From Xenopus tropicalis (taxonomy: Eukaryota; Chordata; Amphibia; Anura; Pipidae), in contig NC_030680.2 of assembly GCF_000004195.4 (NCBI RefSeq), positions 421,686 to 485,685 of the forward strand: 64,000 bases of DNA, in the 5' to 3' direction. Numbering within the stretch: position 1 is the first letter of the stretch; each line of letters opens with the position of its first letter. Shown here piece by piece: positions 46,267-56,216 of this stretch. The notes below the pieces were generated by a model, which saw only the letters and a list, made by a program, of their open reading frames with translations, was not told where the DNA came from and searched no databases. The position numbers were made by a program, and so were the translations under genes.

Positions 46267-49200
46267 ATGGAGTTCAGCGCAGAGACGCTCCGCCAGCAGC
46301 TCGGCAAGGTACGGTGCATTATGGGAACCCCATCACATGTCCGCCCCTAGGCATCATGGGAAACCCCTCACAACTCTGCCGCTGGGCATTATGGGAAATC
46401 CTCTAGCTCTTCTCTCTGAGGCAAAGAATTGAGGGGATTTCCCATGATGCTTGGGGGCAGTGAGGTAAAACTTACCCATGATGCACAAGTGCAGAGCTGT
46501 GAGAGGGGTCATTAATGGGAATTTCACTCATGATCAGTACAGGCCCCCATTTAAGGCACAAAAAGCCCCCATAACTCTCACTGCCTAGAGCCCCCCCTCT
46601 CCCTTATTGTCCTATCGCTAACCCTCACCGACATCTTCTCACTGACTGAAATCACTTGGGGGGTCTCTGCGCCGACACCTAACCTGCTGCCCCCCAACTG
46701 CCCCCCAACTGCCCACGCACAAGCAGGTTAGGTGTCGGCGCAGAGACCCCCCCCCCTATCCCTTATTGTCTGTCCCTATCGCTAACCCTCACCGACATCT
46801 TCTCACTGACTGAAATCACTTGGGGGGGTCTCTGCGCCGACACCTAACCTGCTGCCCCCCAACTGCCCACGCACAAGCAGGTTAGGTGTCGGCGCAGAGA
46901 CCCCCCTATCCCTTATTGTCTGTCCCTATCGCTAACCCTCACCGACATCTTCTCACTGACTGAAATCACTTGGGGTCTCTGCGCCGACACCTAACCTGCT
47001 GCCCCCCAACTGCCCACGCACAAGCAGGTTAGGTGTCGGCTCAGAGACCCCCCCCCCCTATCCCTTATTGTCTGTCCCTATCGCTAACCCTCACCGACAT
47101 CTTCTCACTGACTGAAATCACTTGGGGGGTCTCTGCGCCGACACCTAACCTGCTGCCCCCCAACTGCCCACGCACAAGCAGGTTAGGTGTCGGCGCAGAG
47201 ACCCCCCCCCCTATCCCTTATTGTCTGTCCCTATCGCTAACCCTCACCGACATCTTCTCACTGACTGAAATCACTTGGGGGGTCTCTGCGCCGACACCTA
47301 ACCTGCTGCCCCCCAACTGCCCACGCACAAGCAGGTTAGGTGTCGGCGCAGAGACCCCCCCCCCATCCCTTATTGTCTGTCCCTATCGCTAACCCTCACC
47401 GACATCTTCTCACTGACTGAAATCACTTGGGGGGTCTCTGCGCCGACACCTAACCTGCTGCCCCCCAACTGCCCACGCACAAGCAGGTTAGGTGTCGGCT
47501 CAGAGACCCCCCCCCCCTATCCCTTATTGTCTGTCCCTATCGCTAACCCTCACCGACATCTTCTCACTGACTGAAATCACTTGGGGGGTCTCTGCGCCGA
47601 CACCTAACCTGCTGCCCCCCAACTGCCCACGCACAAGCAGGTTAGGTGTCGGCGCAGAGACCCCCCCCCCCCTATCCCTTATTGTCTGTCCCTATCGCTA
47701 ACCCTCACCGACATCTTCTCACTGACTGAAATCACTTGGGGGGTCTCTGCGCCGACACCTAACCTGCTGCCCCCCAACTGCCCACGCACAAGCAGGTTAG
47801 GTGTCGGCGCAGAGACCCCCCCCCCTATCCCTTATTGTCTGTCCCCATCGCTAACCCTCACCGACATCTTCTCACTGACTGAAATCACTTGGGGGGTCTC
47901 TGCGCCGACACCTAACCTGCTGCCCCCCAACTGCCCACGCACAAGCAGGTTAGGTGTCGGCGCAGAGACCCCCCCAAGTGACTGTGGGGCAGCTCGGCGG
48001 CTTCTCTGCATTATTAGCTAGCGGTTAGCGATAGGGACAGACATTACACTTGGGGATAAGGGAGAGGTGAGGGGGGTACTGGCCCTATTCATTGCACTGA
48101 CCATGGGAAAGAGAGCAGCCCTGGATCAGGAAATACGGAGAATTAGAGCTGTTGGTATGAGGGGAAGGGGGGCATTTTACTTATACAGGGGGGGTCCCAG
48201 TGATGCTCCTGTTATTAAAGGAGACATATTGGATAAATGGGAAAACCCCTAACCCTGTAGGCAATTATGAATAATATACGGTGTGGGTTTCCCTTTGGGC
48301 TAAACATTAACCCTATCTGTAACAATGGCCCCTTTATTGGGGCTCCCTATAGATCCTCTCAGGTCCCTGTCTGGGTTTCACATGAGGGGTGGGCGTGTCC
48401 TAACGGTCCCTGCCAGAAGCACAGTAGGACGGGGAGAGCCAATCACAGCCCTGCACTCACACAAGCACAGACAGGCTTCAGTTCCCTATCAGGTCAGCCT
48501 AGCTGCTGATTGGTTCCTATCCTACAGTGCAGGGTACGGAGGGCCGCCGGCTCCCCAGCTCATCCAGAGAATTCAGCCAGCAGGAAGTGGAACAGATGGG
48601 CGGGGCTAGTGGGGTTTGGGGGAAAGGAGGCAGCAGGAAGTGGAACAGATGGGCGGGGCTAGTGGGGTTTGGGGGAATTTCTCAATAAATCAGTCAGAAA
48701 CACAACTTTTTAAAGCACAATCCTTCTGTATCTAGGGGAGTATAATTCCCTGGCACAATCATCATTTTTATAGGATATGTCTCCTTTAAAGGACGTTTTC
48801 CTTCCTGTTTCTCTTTAGTATAAATTCCGAGATCTCACCATCGAGGAACTGAAGGACCTGAACAGAACCTTCCCCTCCTTCATCTTCTCAATGGAGACCT
48901 ATAGTAAGTGTGTGCCTGTGAGTACCGCCAAGGTTACACACGGGGGGTCCCCATTGCACCTTAGGCAGCCATCTACTGTATGCAGCCCCCCCATAGGTCT
49001 GGCCCTGAGTGCACAGGATAAAGCTGTGCAAGGCCACTAGGGGCGCTGTGACTCACAAGATCTTTCTATTTGCAGCATTTAGAGACGGATCCCAGAAGGA
49101 CCTGCTCAACCTCACAGGGACTGTTCCCATGAAACACCAGGGTAATTGCCCCTCCTACCGTACCCCCCATCTCTATCTGCCCCTCAGTCAGTCCATCTCT

Positions 49201-52200
49201 ATCTGCCCCTCAGTCAGTCCATCTCTATCTGCCCCTCAGTCAGTCCATCTCTATCTGCCCCTCAGTCAGTCCATCTCTATCTGCCCCTCAGTCAGTCCAT
49301 CTCTATCTGCCCCTCAGTCAGTCCATCTCTATCTGCCCCTCAGTCAGTCCATCTCTATCTGCCCCTCAGTCAGTCCATCTCTATCTGCCCCTCAGTCAGT
49401 CCATCTCTATCTGCCCCTCAGTCAGTCCATCTCTATCTGCCCCTCAGTCAGTCCATCTCTATCTGCCCCTCAGTCTGTCCATCTCTATCTGCCCCTCAGT
49501 CTGTCCATCTCTATCTGCCCCTCTGTCTGTCCATCTCTATCTGCCCTTCTGTCTGTTCATCTCTATCTGCCCCTCTGTCTGTCCATCTCTATCAACCCCT
49601 ATGTACAGTAGGGGGCAGGGGCAGTTTCCCTTTGTGCCACTCACTGTATGATCTGTCAGGGTAACACCCTGCTGGGAGTTACAGTAGCCTTACAGTAGGG
49701 GGCAGGGGCAGTTTCCCTTTGTGCCACTCACTGTATGATCTGTCAGGGTAATGCCCTGCTGGGAGTTACAGTAGCCTTACAGTAGGGGGGCGGGGGCAGT
49801 TTCCCTTTGTGCCACTCACTGTATGATCTGTCAGGGTAATGCCCTGCTGGGAGTTACAGTAGCCTTACAGTAGGGGGGCAGGGGCAGTTTCCCAGCATGC
49901 ACCTACAGATGTTTCTGGATATTTCTAGGCACAACGTATAACATTCCCATCTGCCTGTGGATTCTGGACTCCCACCCATTTGCCCCCCCACTCTGCTTTT
50001 TGAAACCGTCCGGTAACATGGGGATCCGGGTTGGGCGACACATCGATGCGCAGGGAAGGATTTATCTGCCGTATTTACAGAACTGGAGCCATGTAAGTAA
50101 CCCCTTGTATCCCTCCCTGCGCCAGGGCACCCCCCCCACCCTGCCCTTTGTGTGAGTGACAGGTGCAGTTCATGTGGTGGCAGTTGCATTGTGGGTAAAA
50201 AGCCTGGTACCTAAAGTGAAACTGCGCCCCCACCTGCCATTCCTTTATTGGCCAGGAGGGGTCCCCAGTACATATTCAGTCTGGTTTGTCTGATCAGGGC
50301 TGGTCCTATAACTGCGGGGTCCAATCTGGGTCGCGGGGGTGGGATGGCCAATCGGGGTTGGGGGGCCGGACTGGGCCATTCAAGGTTAGGGGGTGGGCTG
50401 TGCAGGTGGGGATAAAGTAAAAGATTTGCTCTAAGTGCTGGTTTGGGGGCAGCAGTACTTATCCCTGGTACTGGGCCCAGTAGGCACCGTGGCACCACTG
50501 ATAGGATCTTCGTGTTTCAGCCCAAGTCCACGGTCACTGGCCTCATACGGGAAATGGCGGTGAAGTTTGAGGAGGAGCTGCCATTGTACTCACTGTCGGC
50601 TGAGGATGGCGCCAGGCAGAGGGAGTTACTGTCCTACATTGCCCAGGTTACGGATGGTAAGGAGACCGGGCACGGGGGGTTAAAGGGATGTGTCTGTATT
50701 GTGGGGGCATGTTGGGGGCAATGGGTATACACTTCATGGCATTGTGGGGCACTGTGGGCACGACTGGCACTGTCTGTGTGTTTCATCCTCTAGGGGTTTC
50801 CAGTATGGATGTAAAGGCGCCAAGTCGTGCCAAGGTCACTGTGATTGGCGGAGGAGATATGGCACTGGCCTGCTTATTGGCTGTATCTGCGAAGGTAAGG
50901 AGCCACTCCGGGGGATACTCGGTACTCATATATATAGGGAGGGGTGGCCCCGCTTGGCTATAAGGGGCCACATACACATTACAGGGGCATTTACTGGGTA
51001 CAGGGGGAGTCTTGATGCTGAGCCCGTGGGCACTGAGCGGGCACCTGGGCATGATAATGGCCGTCTCTCTCTGCCCAGGGCACCGCAGGGAAACTGCTTC
51101 TTCTCGACCCGACAGATGGTGAAGCCGCAGGAGGAGCAGCTGCCGACCTTGAAATCTTCAGCCTCCCAAATGTACAAGTCACCAAAGGTAACGTTCTGAT
51201 TGGCTGGTGCTGTGGGACACACCCACTGGTGCTACTCTGCCAGGAGGGGCGGAGCAAATTTCTCAGCCAAAATATTCCTCATTTTAGATTTCTCTGCGAT
51301 CGCCGGCTCTGCCATAGTGATTGTCACGGTCAATTCCTGGAGCAACTCCCAGTCCTACGTTGGCGTCCTACAGAGCAACGTGGAGCTGCTGCGTGGCATT
51401 CTACCCTCCGTGGCACATCACTGCCCCAAGTGCCTTCTACTGGTGGCCTCACAGCCAGGTAATTGGGCACCGGTCTGGGCATCCACTTCATCTAATGGTT
51501 TAGTCTCTCTGCGTATCCTGTACTTCCCTGGGCTTCTATCCTGCAATAGGAAGGGGTAAAAGCAGGGGTATCCGACGGGCCTGGTAAAGGGAAACTGAAC
51601 CCCCTTCAGCTAGAATCTCAGCCATAAAGCAGGGCAGGACTGCTGCTTACAATGGGGGGATCAGATAGGATCTGTGCCACTGTGACCGAATGCTCTGTTA
51701 TACAGATAGCTAGAATCTCAGCCATAAAGCAGGGCAGGACTGCTGCTTACAATGGGGGGATCAGATAGGATCTGTGCCACTGTGACAGAATGCTCTGTTA
51801 TACAGATAGCTAGAATCTCAGCCATAAAGCAGGGCAGGACTGCTGCTTACAATGGGGGGATCAGATGGGATCTGTGCCACTGTGACAGAATGCTCTGTTA
51901 TACAGATAGCTAGAATCTCAGCCATAAAGCAGGGCAGGACTGCTGCTTACAATGGGGGGATCAGATAGGATCTGTGCCACTGTGACAGAATGCTCTGTTA
52001 TACAGATAGCTAGAATCTCAGCCATAAAGCAGGGCAGGACTGCTGCTTACAATGGGGGGATCAGATAGGATCTGTGCCACTGTGACAGAATGCTCTGTTA
52101 TACAGATAGCTAGAATCTCAGCCATAAAGCAGGGCAGGACTGCTGCTTACAATGGGGGGGGATAGGATCTGTGCCACTGTGACAGAATGCTCTGTTATAC

Positions 52201-54799
52201 AGATAGCTAGAATCTCAGCCATAAAGCAGGGCAGGACTGCTGCTTACAATGGGGGGATCAGATAGGATCTGTGCCACTGTGACAGAATGCTCTGTTATAC
52301 AGATAGCTAGAATCTCAGCCATAAAGCAGGGCAGGACTGCTGCTTACAATGGGGGGATCAGATAGGATCTGTGCCACTGTGACAGAATGCTCTGTTATAC
52401 AGATAGCTAGAATCTCAGCCATAAAGCAGGGCAGGACTGCTGCTTACAATGGGGGGGATCAGATAGGATCTGTGCCACTGTGACAGAATGCTCTGTTATA
52501 CAGATAGCTAGAATCTCAGCCATAAAGCAGGGCAGGACTGCTGCTTACAATGGGGGGGGTCAGACAGGATCTGTGCCACTGTGACAGAATGCTCTGTTAT
52601 ACAGATAGCTAGAATCTCAGCCATAAAGCAGGGCAGGACTGCTGCTCACAGGACTGACCATGTGATTTCTCTAGTTGAGATCATGACTTACGCCACATGG
52701 AAGCTGAGTGGGTTCCCTCACAATCGAGTTCTTGGCATCGGCTGTAACTTGGATTCGGGGCGGTTCCGCCATGTGATTGAGAAGTTGGCGGATTCTGAGG
52801 AGGGGGCACAGGGAGCCTGGATTATTGGGGAGCAGAGTGACAACAAAGGTGGGTCTGAGTGTGAATGGAACCTGCCCCATTATAGGGGTAACAGGGCTAA
52901 TGGTGAGAATTGTGGGGTTGAATGAATAACTACAATTCCTCTTCTTTCAGTGGCTGTTTGGGGGGCTCCAGACTCATCTGCCAACCGTCAGACTCCCTGC
53001 AAATTGTACCCCAAAATCTTCCAGGAGCAGCTGACAAGCAGGTGAGTGAAATCCCTGGCTCCTCCTTCCTACAAGCAGGGCATTAATGGGTTAATGGTAC
53101 TACAGGCCCAGTATAGTGGGGATCCAGGTTGTACCCCCATATGTGTCAGGGCTCCTGTTATGGTACAAGTAAGTGCTTCCCTATTTGGGGTGAGTGGGTA
53201 TTTGTGCCCTGGGTACCCCTGGAACTATAGCGGGGTGACTGTTACCCCAATGTTTCTATATATCTGTAACCTTGTTATGGGCTAAGGGGGCCCAGCCTGA
53301 AGGCCAGTTAGGGGGGGATTTGGGGTGAGTGCTTATTTGTGCCCTGGGTACCCCTGGAACTATAGCGGGGTGACTGTTACCCCAATGTTTCTATATATCT
53401 GTAACCTTGTTATGGGCTAAGGGGGCCCAGCCTGAAGGCCAGTTAGGGGGGGATTTGGGGTGAGTGCTTATTTGTGCCCTGGGTACCCCTGGAACTATAG
53501 TGGGGTGACTGTTACCCCAATGTTTCTATATATCTGTAACCTTGTTATGGGCTAAGGGGGCCCAGCCTGAAGTTAGGGGGGGATTTGGGGTGAGTGCTTA
53601 TTTGTGCCCTGGGTACCCCTGGAACTATAGCGGGGTGACTGTTACCCCAATGTTTCTATATATCTGTAACCTTGTTATGGGCTAAGGGGGCCCAGCCTGA
53701 AGTTAGGGGGGGATTTGGGGTGAGTGCTTATTTGTGCCCTGGGTACCCCTGGAACTATAGCGGGGTGACTGTTACCCCAATGTTTCTATATATCTGTAAC
53801 CTTGTTATGGGCTAAGGGGGCCCAGCCTGAAGGCCAGTTAGGGGGGGATTTGGGGGCTTATTTGTGCCCTGGGTACCCCTGGAACTATAGCGGGGTGACT
53901 GTTACCCCAATGTTTCTATATATCTGTAACCTTGTTATGGGCTAAGGGGGCCCAGCCTTCTATTAAATAGGCTTCACTAATTCCAATCTGAGATCCTGGT
54001 TTTGATGTGTGTGGCCCTCAGGGGCCCAGGAGATTGAGTTTCGTTCCCTCTGTTTAACAACTGATTCATTATCTGAATGTGTTTCCAGAGCTTTGGAGAT
54101 CCTTAAAGGGAAGGGGCAGCGCTCATGGTCTGTCGGCCTCTCTGTGGCTGATATCACCGACACCCTCGTACAGAATAAAGGCAAAGTACATTCTGTCTCT
54201 GCACTTTGTAAGGTAACAGTGATGTTCAGCATTTATATAAGGGATACTGTACCCCCTACTGTAAATGATAAGGATATTAGCAGTCACTGAGGGGTTCTGT
54301 GCCCCCCATATAAAGGCACAAGGCTGCAGGCTGAGTTATACAGGGAACTCTGAGTATCACTCATGTATTATAAGGGATAATGTACCCCCTACTGTAAATG
54401 ATAAGGATATTAGCAGTCACTGAGGGGTTCTGTGCCCCCCATATAAAGGCACAAGGCTGCAGGCTGAGTTATACAGGGAACTCTGAGTATCACTCATGTA
54501 TTATAAGGGATAATGTACCCCCTACTGTAAATGATAAGGATATTAGCAGTCACTGAGGGGTTCTGTGACCAGGTTGGGGGTGACACACTGATACAGCAAT
54601 GGGGTGCTAACTCCAGGTTCTTCTCTTGCAGGGACAATTCGGGGTGCAGGAGGAGGTGTTTCTCAGCATCCCGTGCGTATTGGGGAGCGCGGGGGTGACG
54701 GGGGCGGTACAGACGCTGCAGGACGAGGCTCAGATTTGGGAAACGTTACAGAGAAGTGCGGCAGCCATAGAATCTGTGCAGCAACAGCTGAGACTGTGA
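46267..54799 (+). CDS. uevld: uevld: UEV and lactate/malate dehydrogenase domain protein, complete twelve-exon CDS
   Basis: Fusion of a catalytically dead E2-like UEV domain (as in TSG101) with an LDH/MDH-like domain. Exons: 46267-46308, 48819-48903, 49076-49141, 49929-50092, 50521-50656, 50794-50894, 51079-51187, 51288-51458, 52675-52848, 52951-53041, 54089-54212, 54632-54799; 1431 nt, 476 aa (human 471). All borders are GT-AG with matching phase. The start has a perfect GCCGCCATGG context. The UEV domain spans about residues 1-142 ([31 protein letters not shown]). The dehydrogenase domain starts near 178 with [11 protein letters not shown]; the third glycine of the usual GxGxxG is Ala188. 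[10 protein letters not shown] keeps the LDH Asp/Arg pair (D318, R321), but the catalytic His position is Gln345 (GEQSDN), and the substrate-arginine loop is not conserved. So it is probably a pseudo-dehydrogenase, as the human protein also has GEQ. Introns 1, 3, 8, 10 and 11 contain tandem arrays. Confidence 0.97.
46600..48065. repeat. Tandem hairpin array (about 148-165 bp unit, 9 units) from a fold-back element, uevld intron 1
   Basis: Each unit holds a perfect or near-perfect 26-bp inverted repeat, GTCTCTGCGCCGACACCTAA... and its complement, around a ~22-nt loop (GCCCCCCAACTGCCCACG...). Arms start near 46663, 46828, 46975, 47129, 47282, 47434, 47589, 47743 and 47896. After the last unit, GGTTAGCGATAGGGACAGAC at 48022 is the complement of the left flank, so a complete palindromic element was the ancestor. 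Confidence 0.93.
48066..48818. other. Rest of uevld intron 1, with a 2-unit ~55-bp repeat at 48578-48676
   Basis: Single-copy intron apart from two tandem copies containing CAGCAGGAAGTGGAACAGAT and GGGCGGGGCTAGTGGGG. Confidence 0.65.
49165..49600. repeat. 26-bp minisatellite in uevld intron 3, about 17 units
   Basis: Unit CCATCTCTATCTGCCCCTCA plus GTCAGT. Starts ~25 bp after the exon 3 donor. Being pyrimidine-rich, it presents a polypyrimidine tract in every unit; no AG is positioned to make a good acceptor except CTCAG. Confidence 0.95.
49603..49890. repeat. 88-bp tandem repeat in uevld intron 3, about 3.3 units
   Basis: Unit begins ACAGTAGGGGGCAGGGGCAG and contains CACTCACTGTATGATCTGTC. 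The ACAGTAGGGGGCAG part resembles a CTCF core. Confidence 0.92.
51600..52650. repeat. 100-bp tandem array in uevld intron 8, about 10.5 units
   Basis: Unit TAGCTAGAATCTCAGCCATA, AAGCAGGGCAGGACTGCTGC, TTACAATGGGGGGATCAGAT, AGGATCTGTGCCACTGTGAC, AGAATGCTCTGTTATACAGA. Ends ~25 bp before the exon 9 acceptor. Two inverted copies lie in spty2d1 intron 4. Confidence 0.96.
53190..53960. repeat. About 128-136 bp tandem array in uevld intron 10, about 6 units
   Basis: Unit contains GTGCCCTGGGTACCCCTGGA, ACTATAGCGGGGTGACTGTT, ACCCCAATGTTTCTATATAT. Units differ by loss of GGCCA or a GTGAGT piece. Confidence 0.95.
54235..54575. repeat. About 132-bp tandem repeat in uevld intron 11, about 2.6 units
   Basis: Unit contains GTACCCCCTACTGTAAATGA, TAAGGATATTAGCAGTCACT and GAACTCTGAGTATCACTCAT. 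Confidence 0.95.
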
Positions 54800-55049
54800 G
54801 GGGGCGGGACCCTGCGATGGCCAATCCCGTTGAATGCTGGGAACTCATTTTGGGAAGGTTCCAGACTGGAGGTGGAGCTTCTCCCTTTATTCGCCAATCA
54901 GATTTGTTGTCTTTATTTTTATACCAAGAATGTACATTTTTTTCTACAGACTCTTCTGTGTTGGGGGAATCGTGGTGCTGCTTTATACAGCCAATCATAC
55001 AGCTGCTCTCTCTCCTTGACTGGGCACATGGTTTGTCTGCCCATTGTTT

Positions 55050-55055
55050 AATAAA
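55050..55055 (+). terminator. uevld polyadenylation signal AATAAA
   Basis: AATAAA about 250 bases after the uevld stop codon in single-copy sequence; a compact 3' UTR ending near 55075 is inferred. Confidence 0.7.
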
Positions 55056-55075
55056 TAGCTGCTGGTGCATTCTGG

Positions 55076-55619
55076 GATAAGGGCACTGGTTATTATGGGA
55101 TGTTCCCCCCCTAACCATAGTGGCAACTATCTGGCTATTGGGGGTTGCTGGGAGTTTTAGTTTAACATTATCTGAGGGATCTCCATTTGCTTATTTCTGG
55201 CCTATAAATAAAGGGCAAGTTCACCCCTGTGTGGGAGGTACTGGCACAGGCAGCGGGGTAACTATACAAACCCTGGGAATGGCGCCCTCTGTGGGGTATA
55301 AGGGCCACTGTGCCCTGGCATTCTGGGAGCTGCTATACACTCACGGTAACATAGTGTGTATATATATAGTGATCCTACCCCCATTAACTGCCCCTTCCCT
55401 AGTGACGAGGTTCCCCCAACCCATAGGTACCATAGCAGCTGAGAGTGAGTGTGAGTGAGTGTGAGCGAGTCTGAGTGAGTGTGGCTAGCACTGCACTCAG
55501 CTCTCTCAGTAGCCGGGGGTGCATCCCATCTGGCCCTGGGGCCTTGTTCACAAGGGGTAGTTCACAAGGGGTAGTTCACAAGGGGTAGTTCACAAGGGGT
55601 AGTATGTTACAGAATGCCC
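55076..55619. other. 3' flank of uevld, single-copy, with a short TTCACAAGGGGTAG repeat at 55548-55605
   Basis: Intergenic; no gene supported. The 14-bp repeat has about four units. Confidence 0.6.
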
Positions 55620-55915
55620 CATTTCCAGCACCATTGCAATTGGTTTCATTGATTTATTTTTTATAGTTTTTGAAATATTTCTCCGCCTCCTTTCAAAAGG
55701 GGGTCACCGACCCCCCAAATATTTTATTACTTATCTTTCTATTTCCAGCTCTTGTTCAAATCATTGTCTGGTTGCTACAGTAAATTGCACACTAGCAACC
55801 AGATAGCTGCTGAAATACCAAACTTAAGATCTGCTGAACAAAAAGCTAAAAAACTGAAAAACCTTGAAAAATAAAAAATGAAGACCAATTGCAAATTTTC
55901 TTAGAATATTACAGC
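55620..55915. mobile_element. Fold-back MITE, same family as 26091-26440
   Basis: Termini AGCACCATTGCAATTGGTTT and AAGACCAATTGCAAATTTTC with ATTACAGCACC are inverted repeats; the centre has GGTTGCTACAG / CTAGCAACCAG. The second copy of the family helps to define it. Confidence 0.7.
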
Positions 55916-56216
55916 ACCATATGCTGTGTCAGCCACTGACTAGACTGAGCTGAGCCAACAGTGCTGCTATTGGGTGGGACTTGGCACTCTGACCCCTCTA
56001 TTGTATACGCTGAGGAAAAGAACTGGTTTAGCACATTTGCCCTTTCAATGGGGCCAAACCCTCAACCTGCATCTTTTTACTATTAATATACTTAAAAAAC
56101 TTTTTGGGGTTAGTTTTGGCCTCTGCAGCAATCAGTTGCTCGTTTTCTATCTTTCCCTTCCAGATTGCTGTTTTGCACACCTGTTAACTGTATAAGTGCC
56201 AGCAGAATTTCACATT
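55916..56216. other. Intergenic sequence, no gene seen
   Basis: AT-richer DNA with no recognisable exon; probably old transposon material (GCACATTTGCCCTTTC, ATATACTTAAAAAAC), not classified. Confidence 0.45.
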
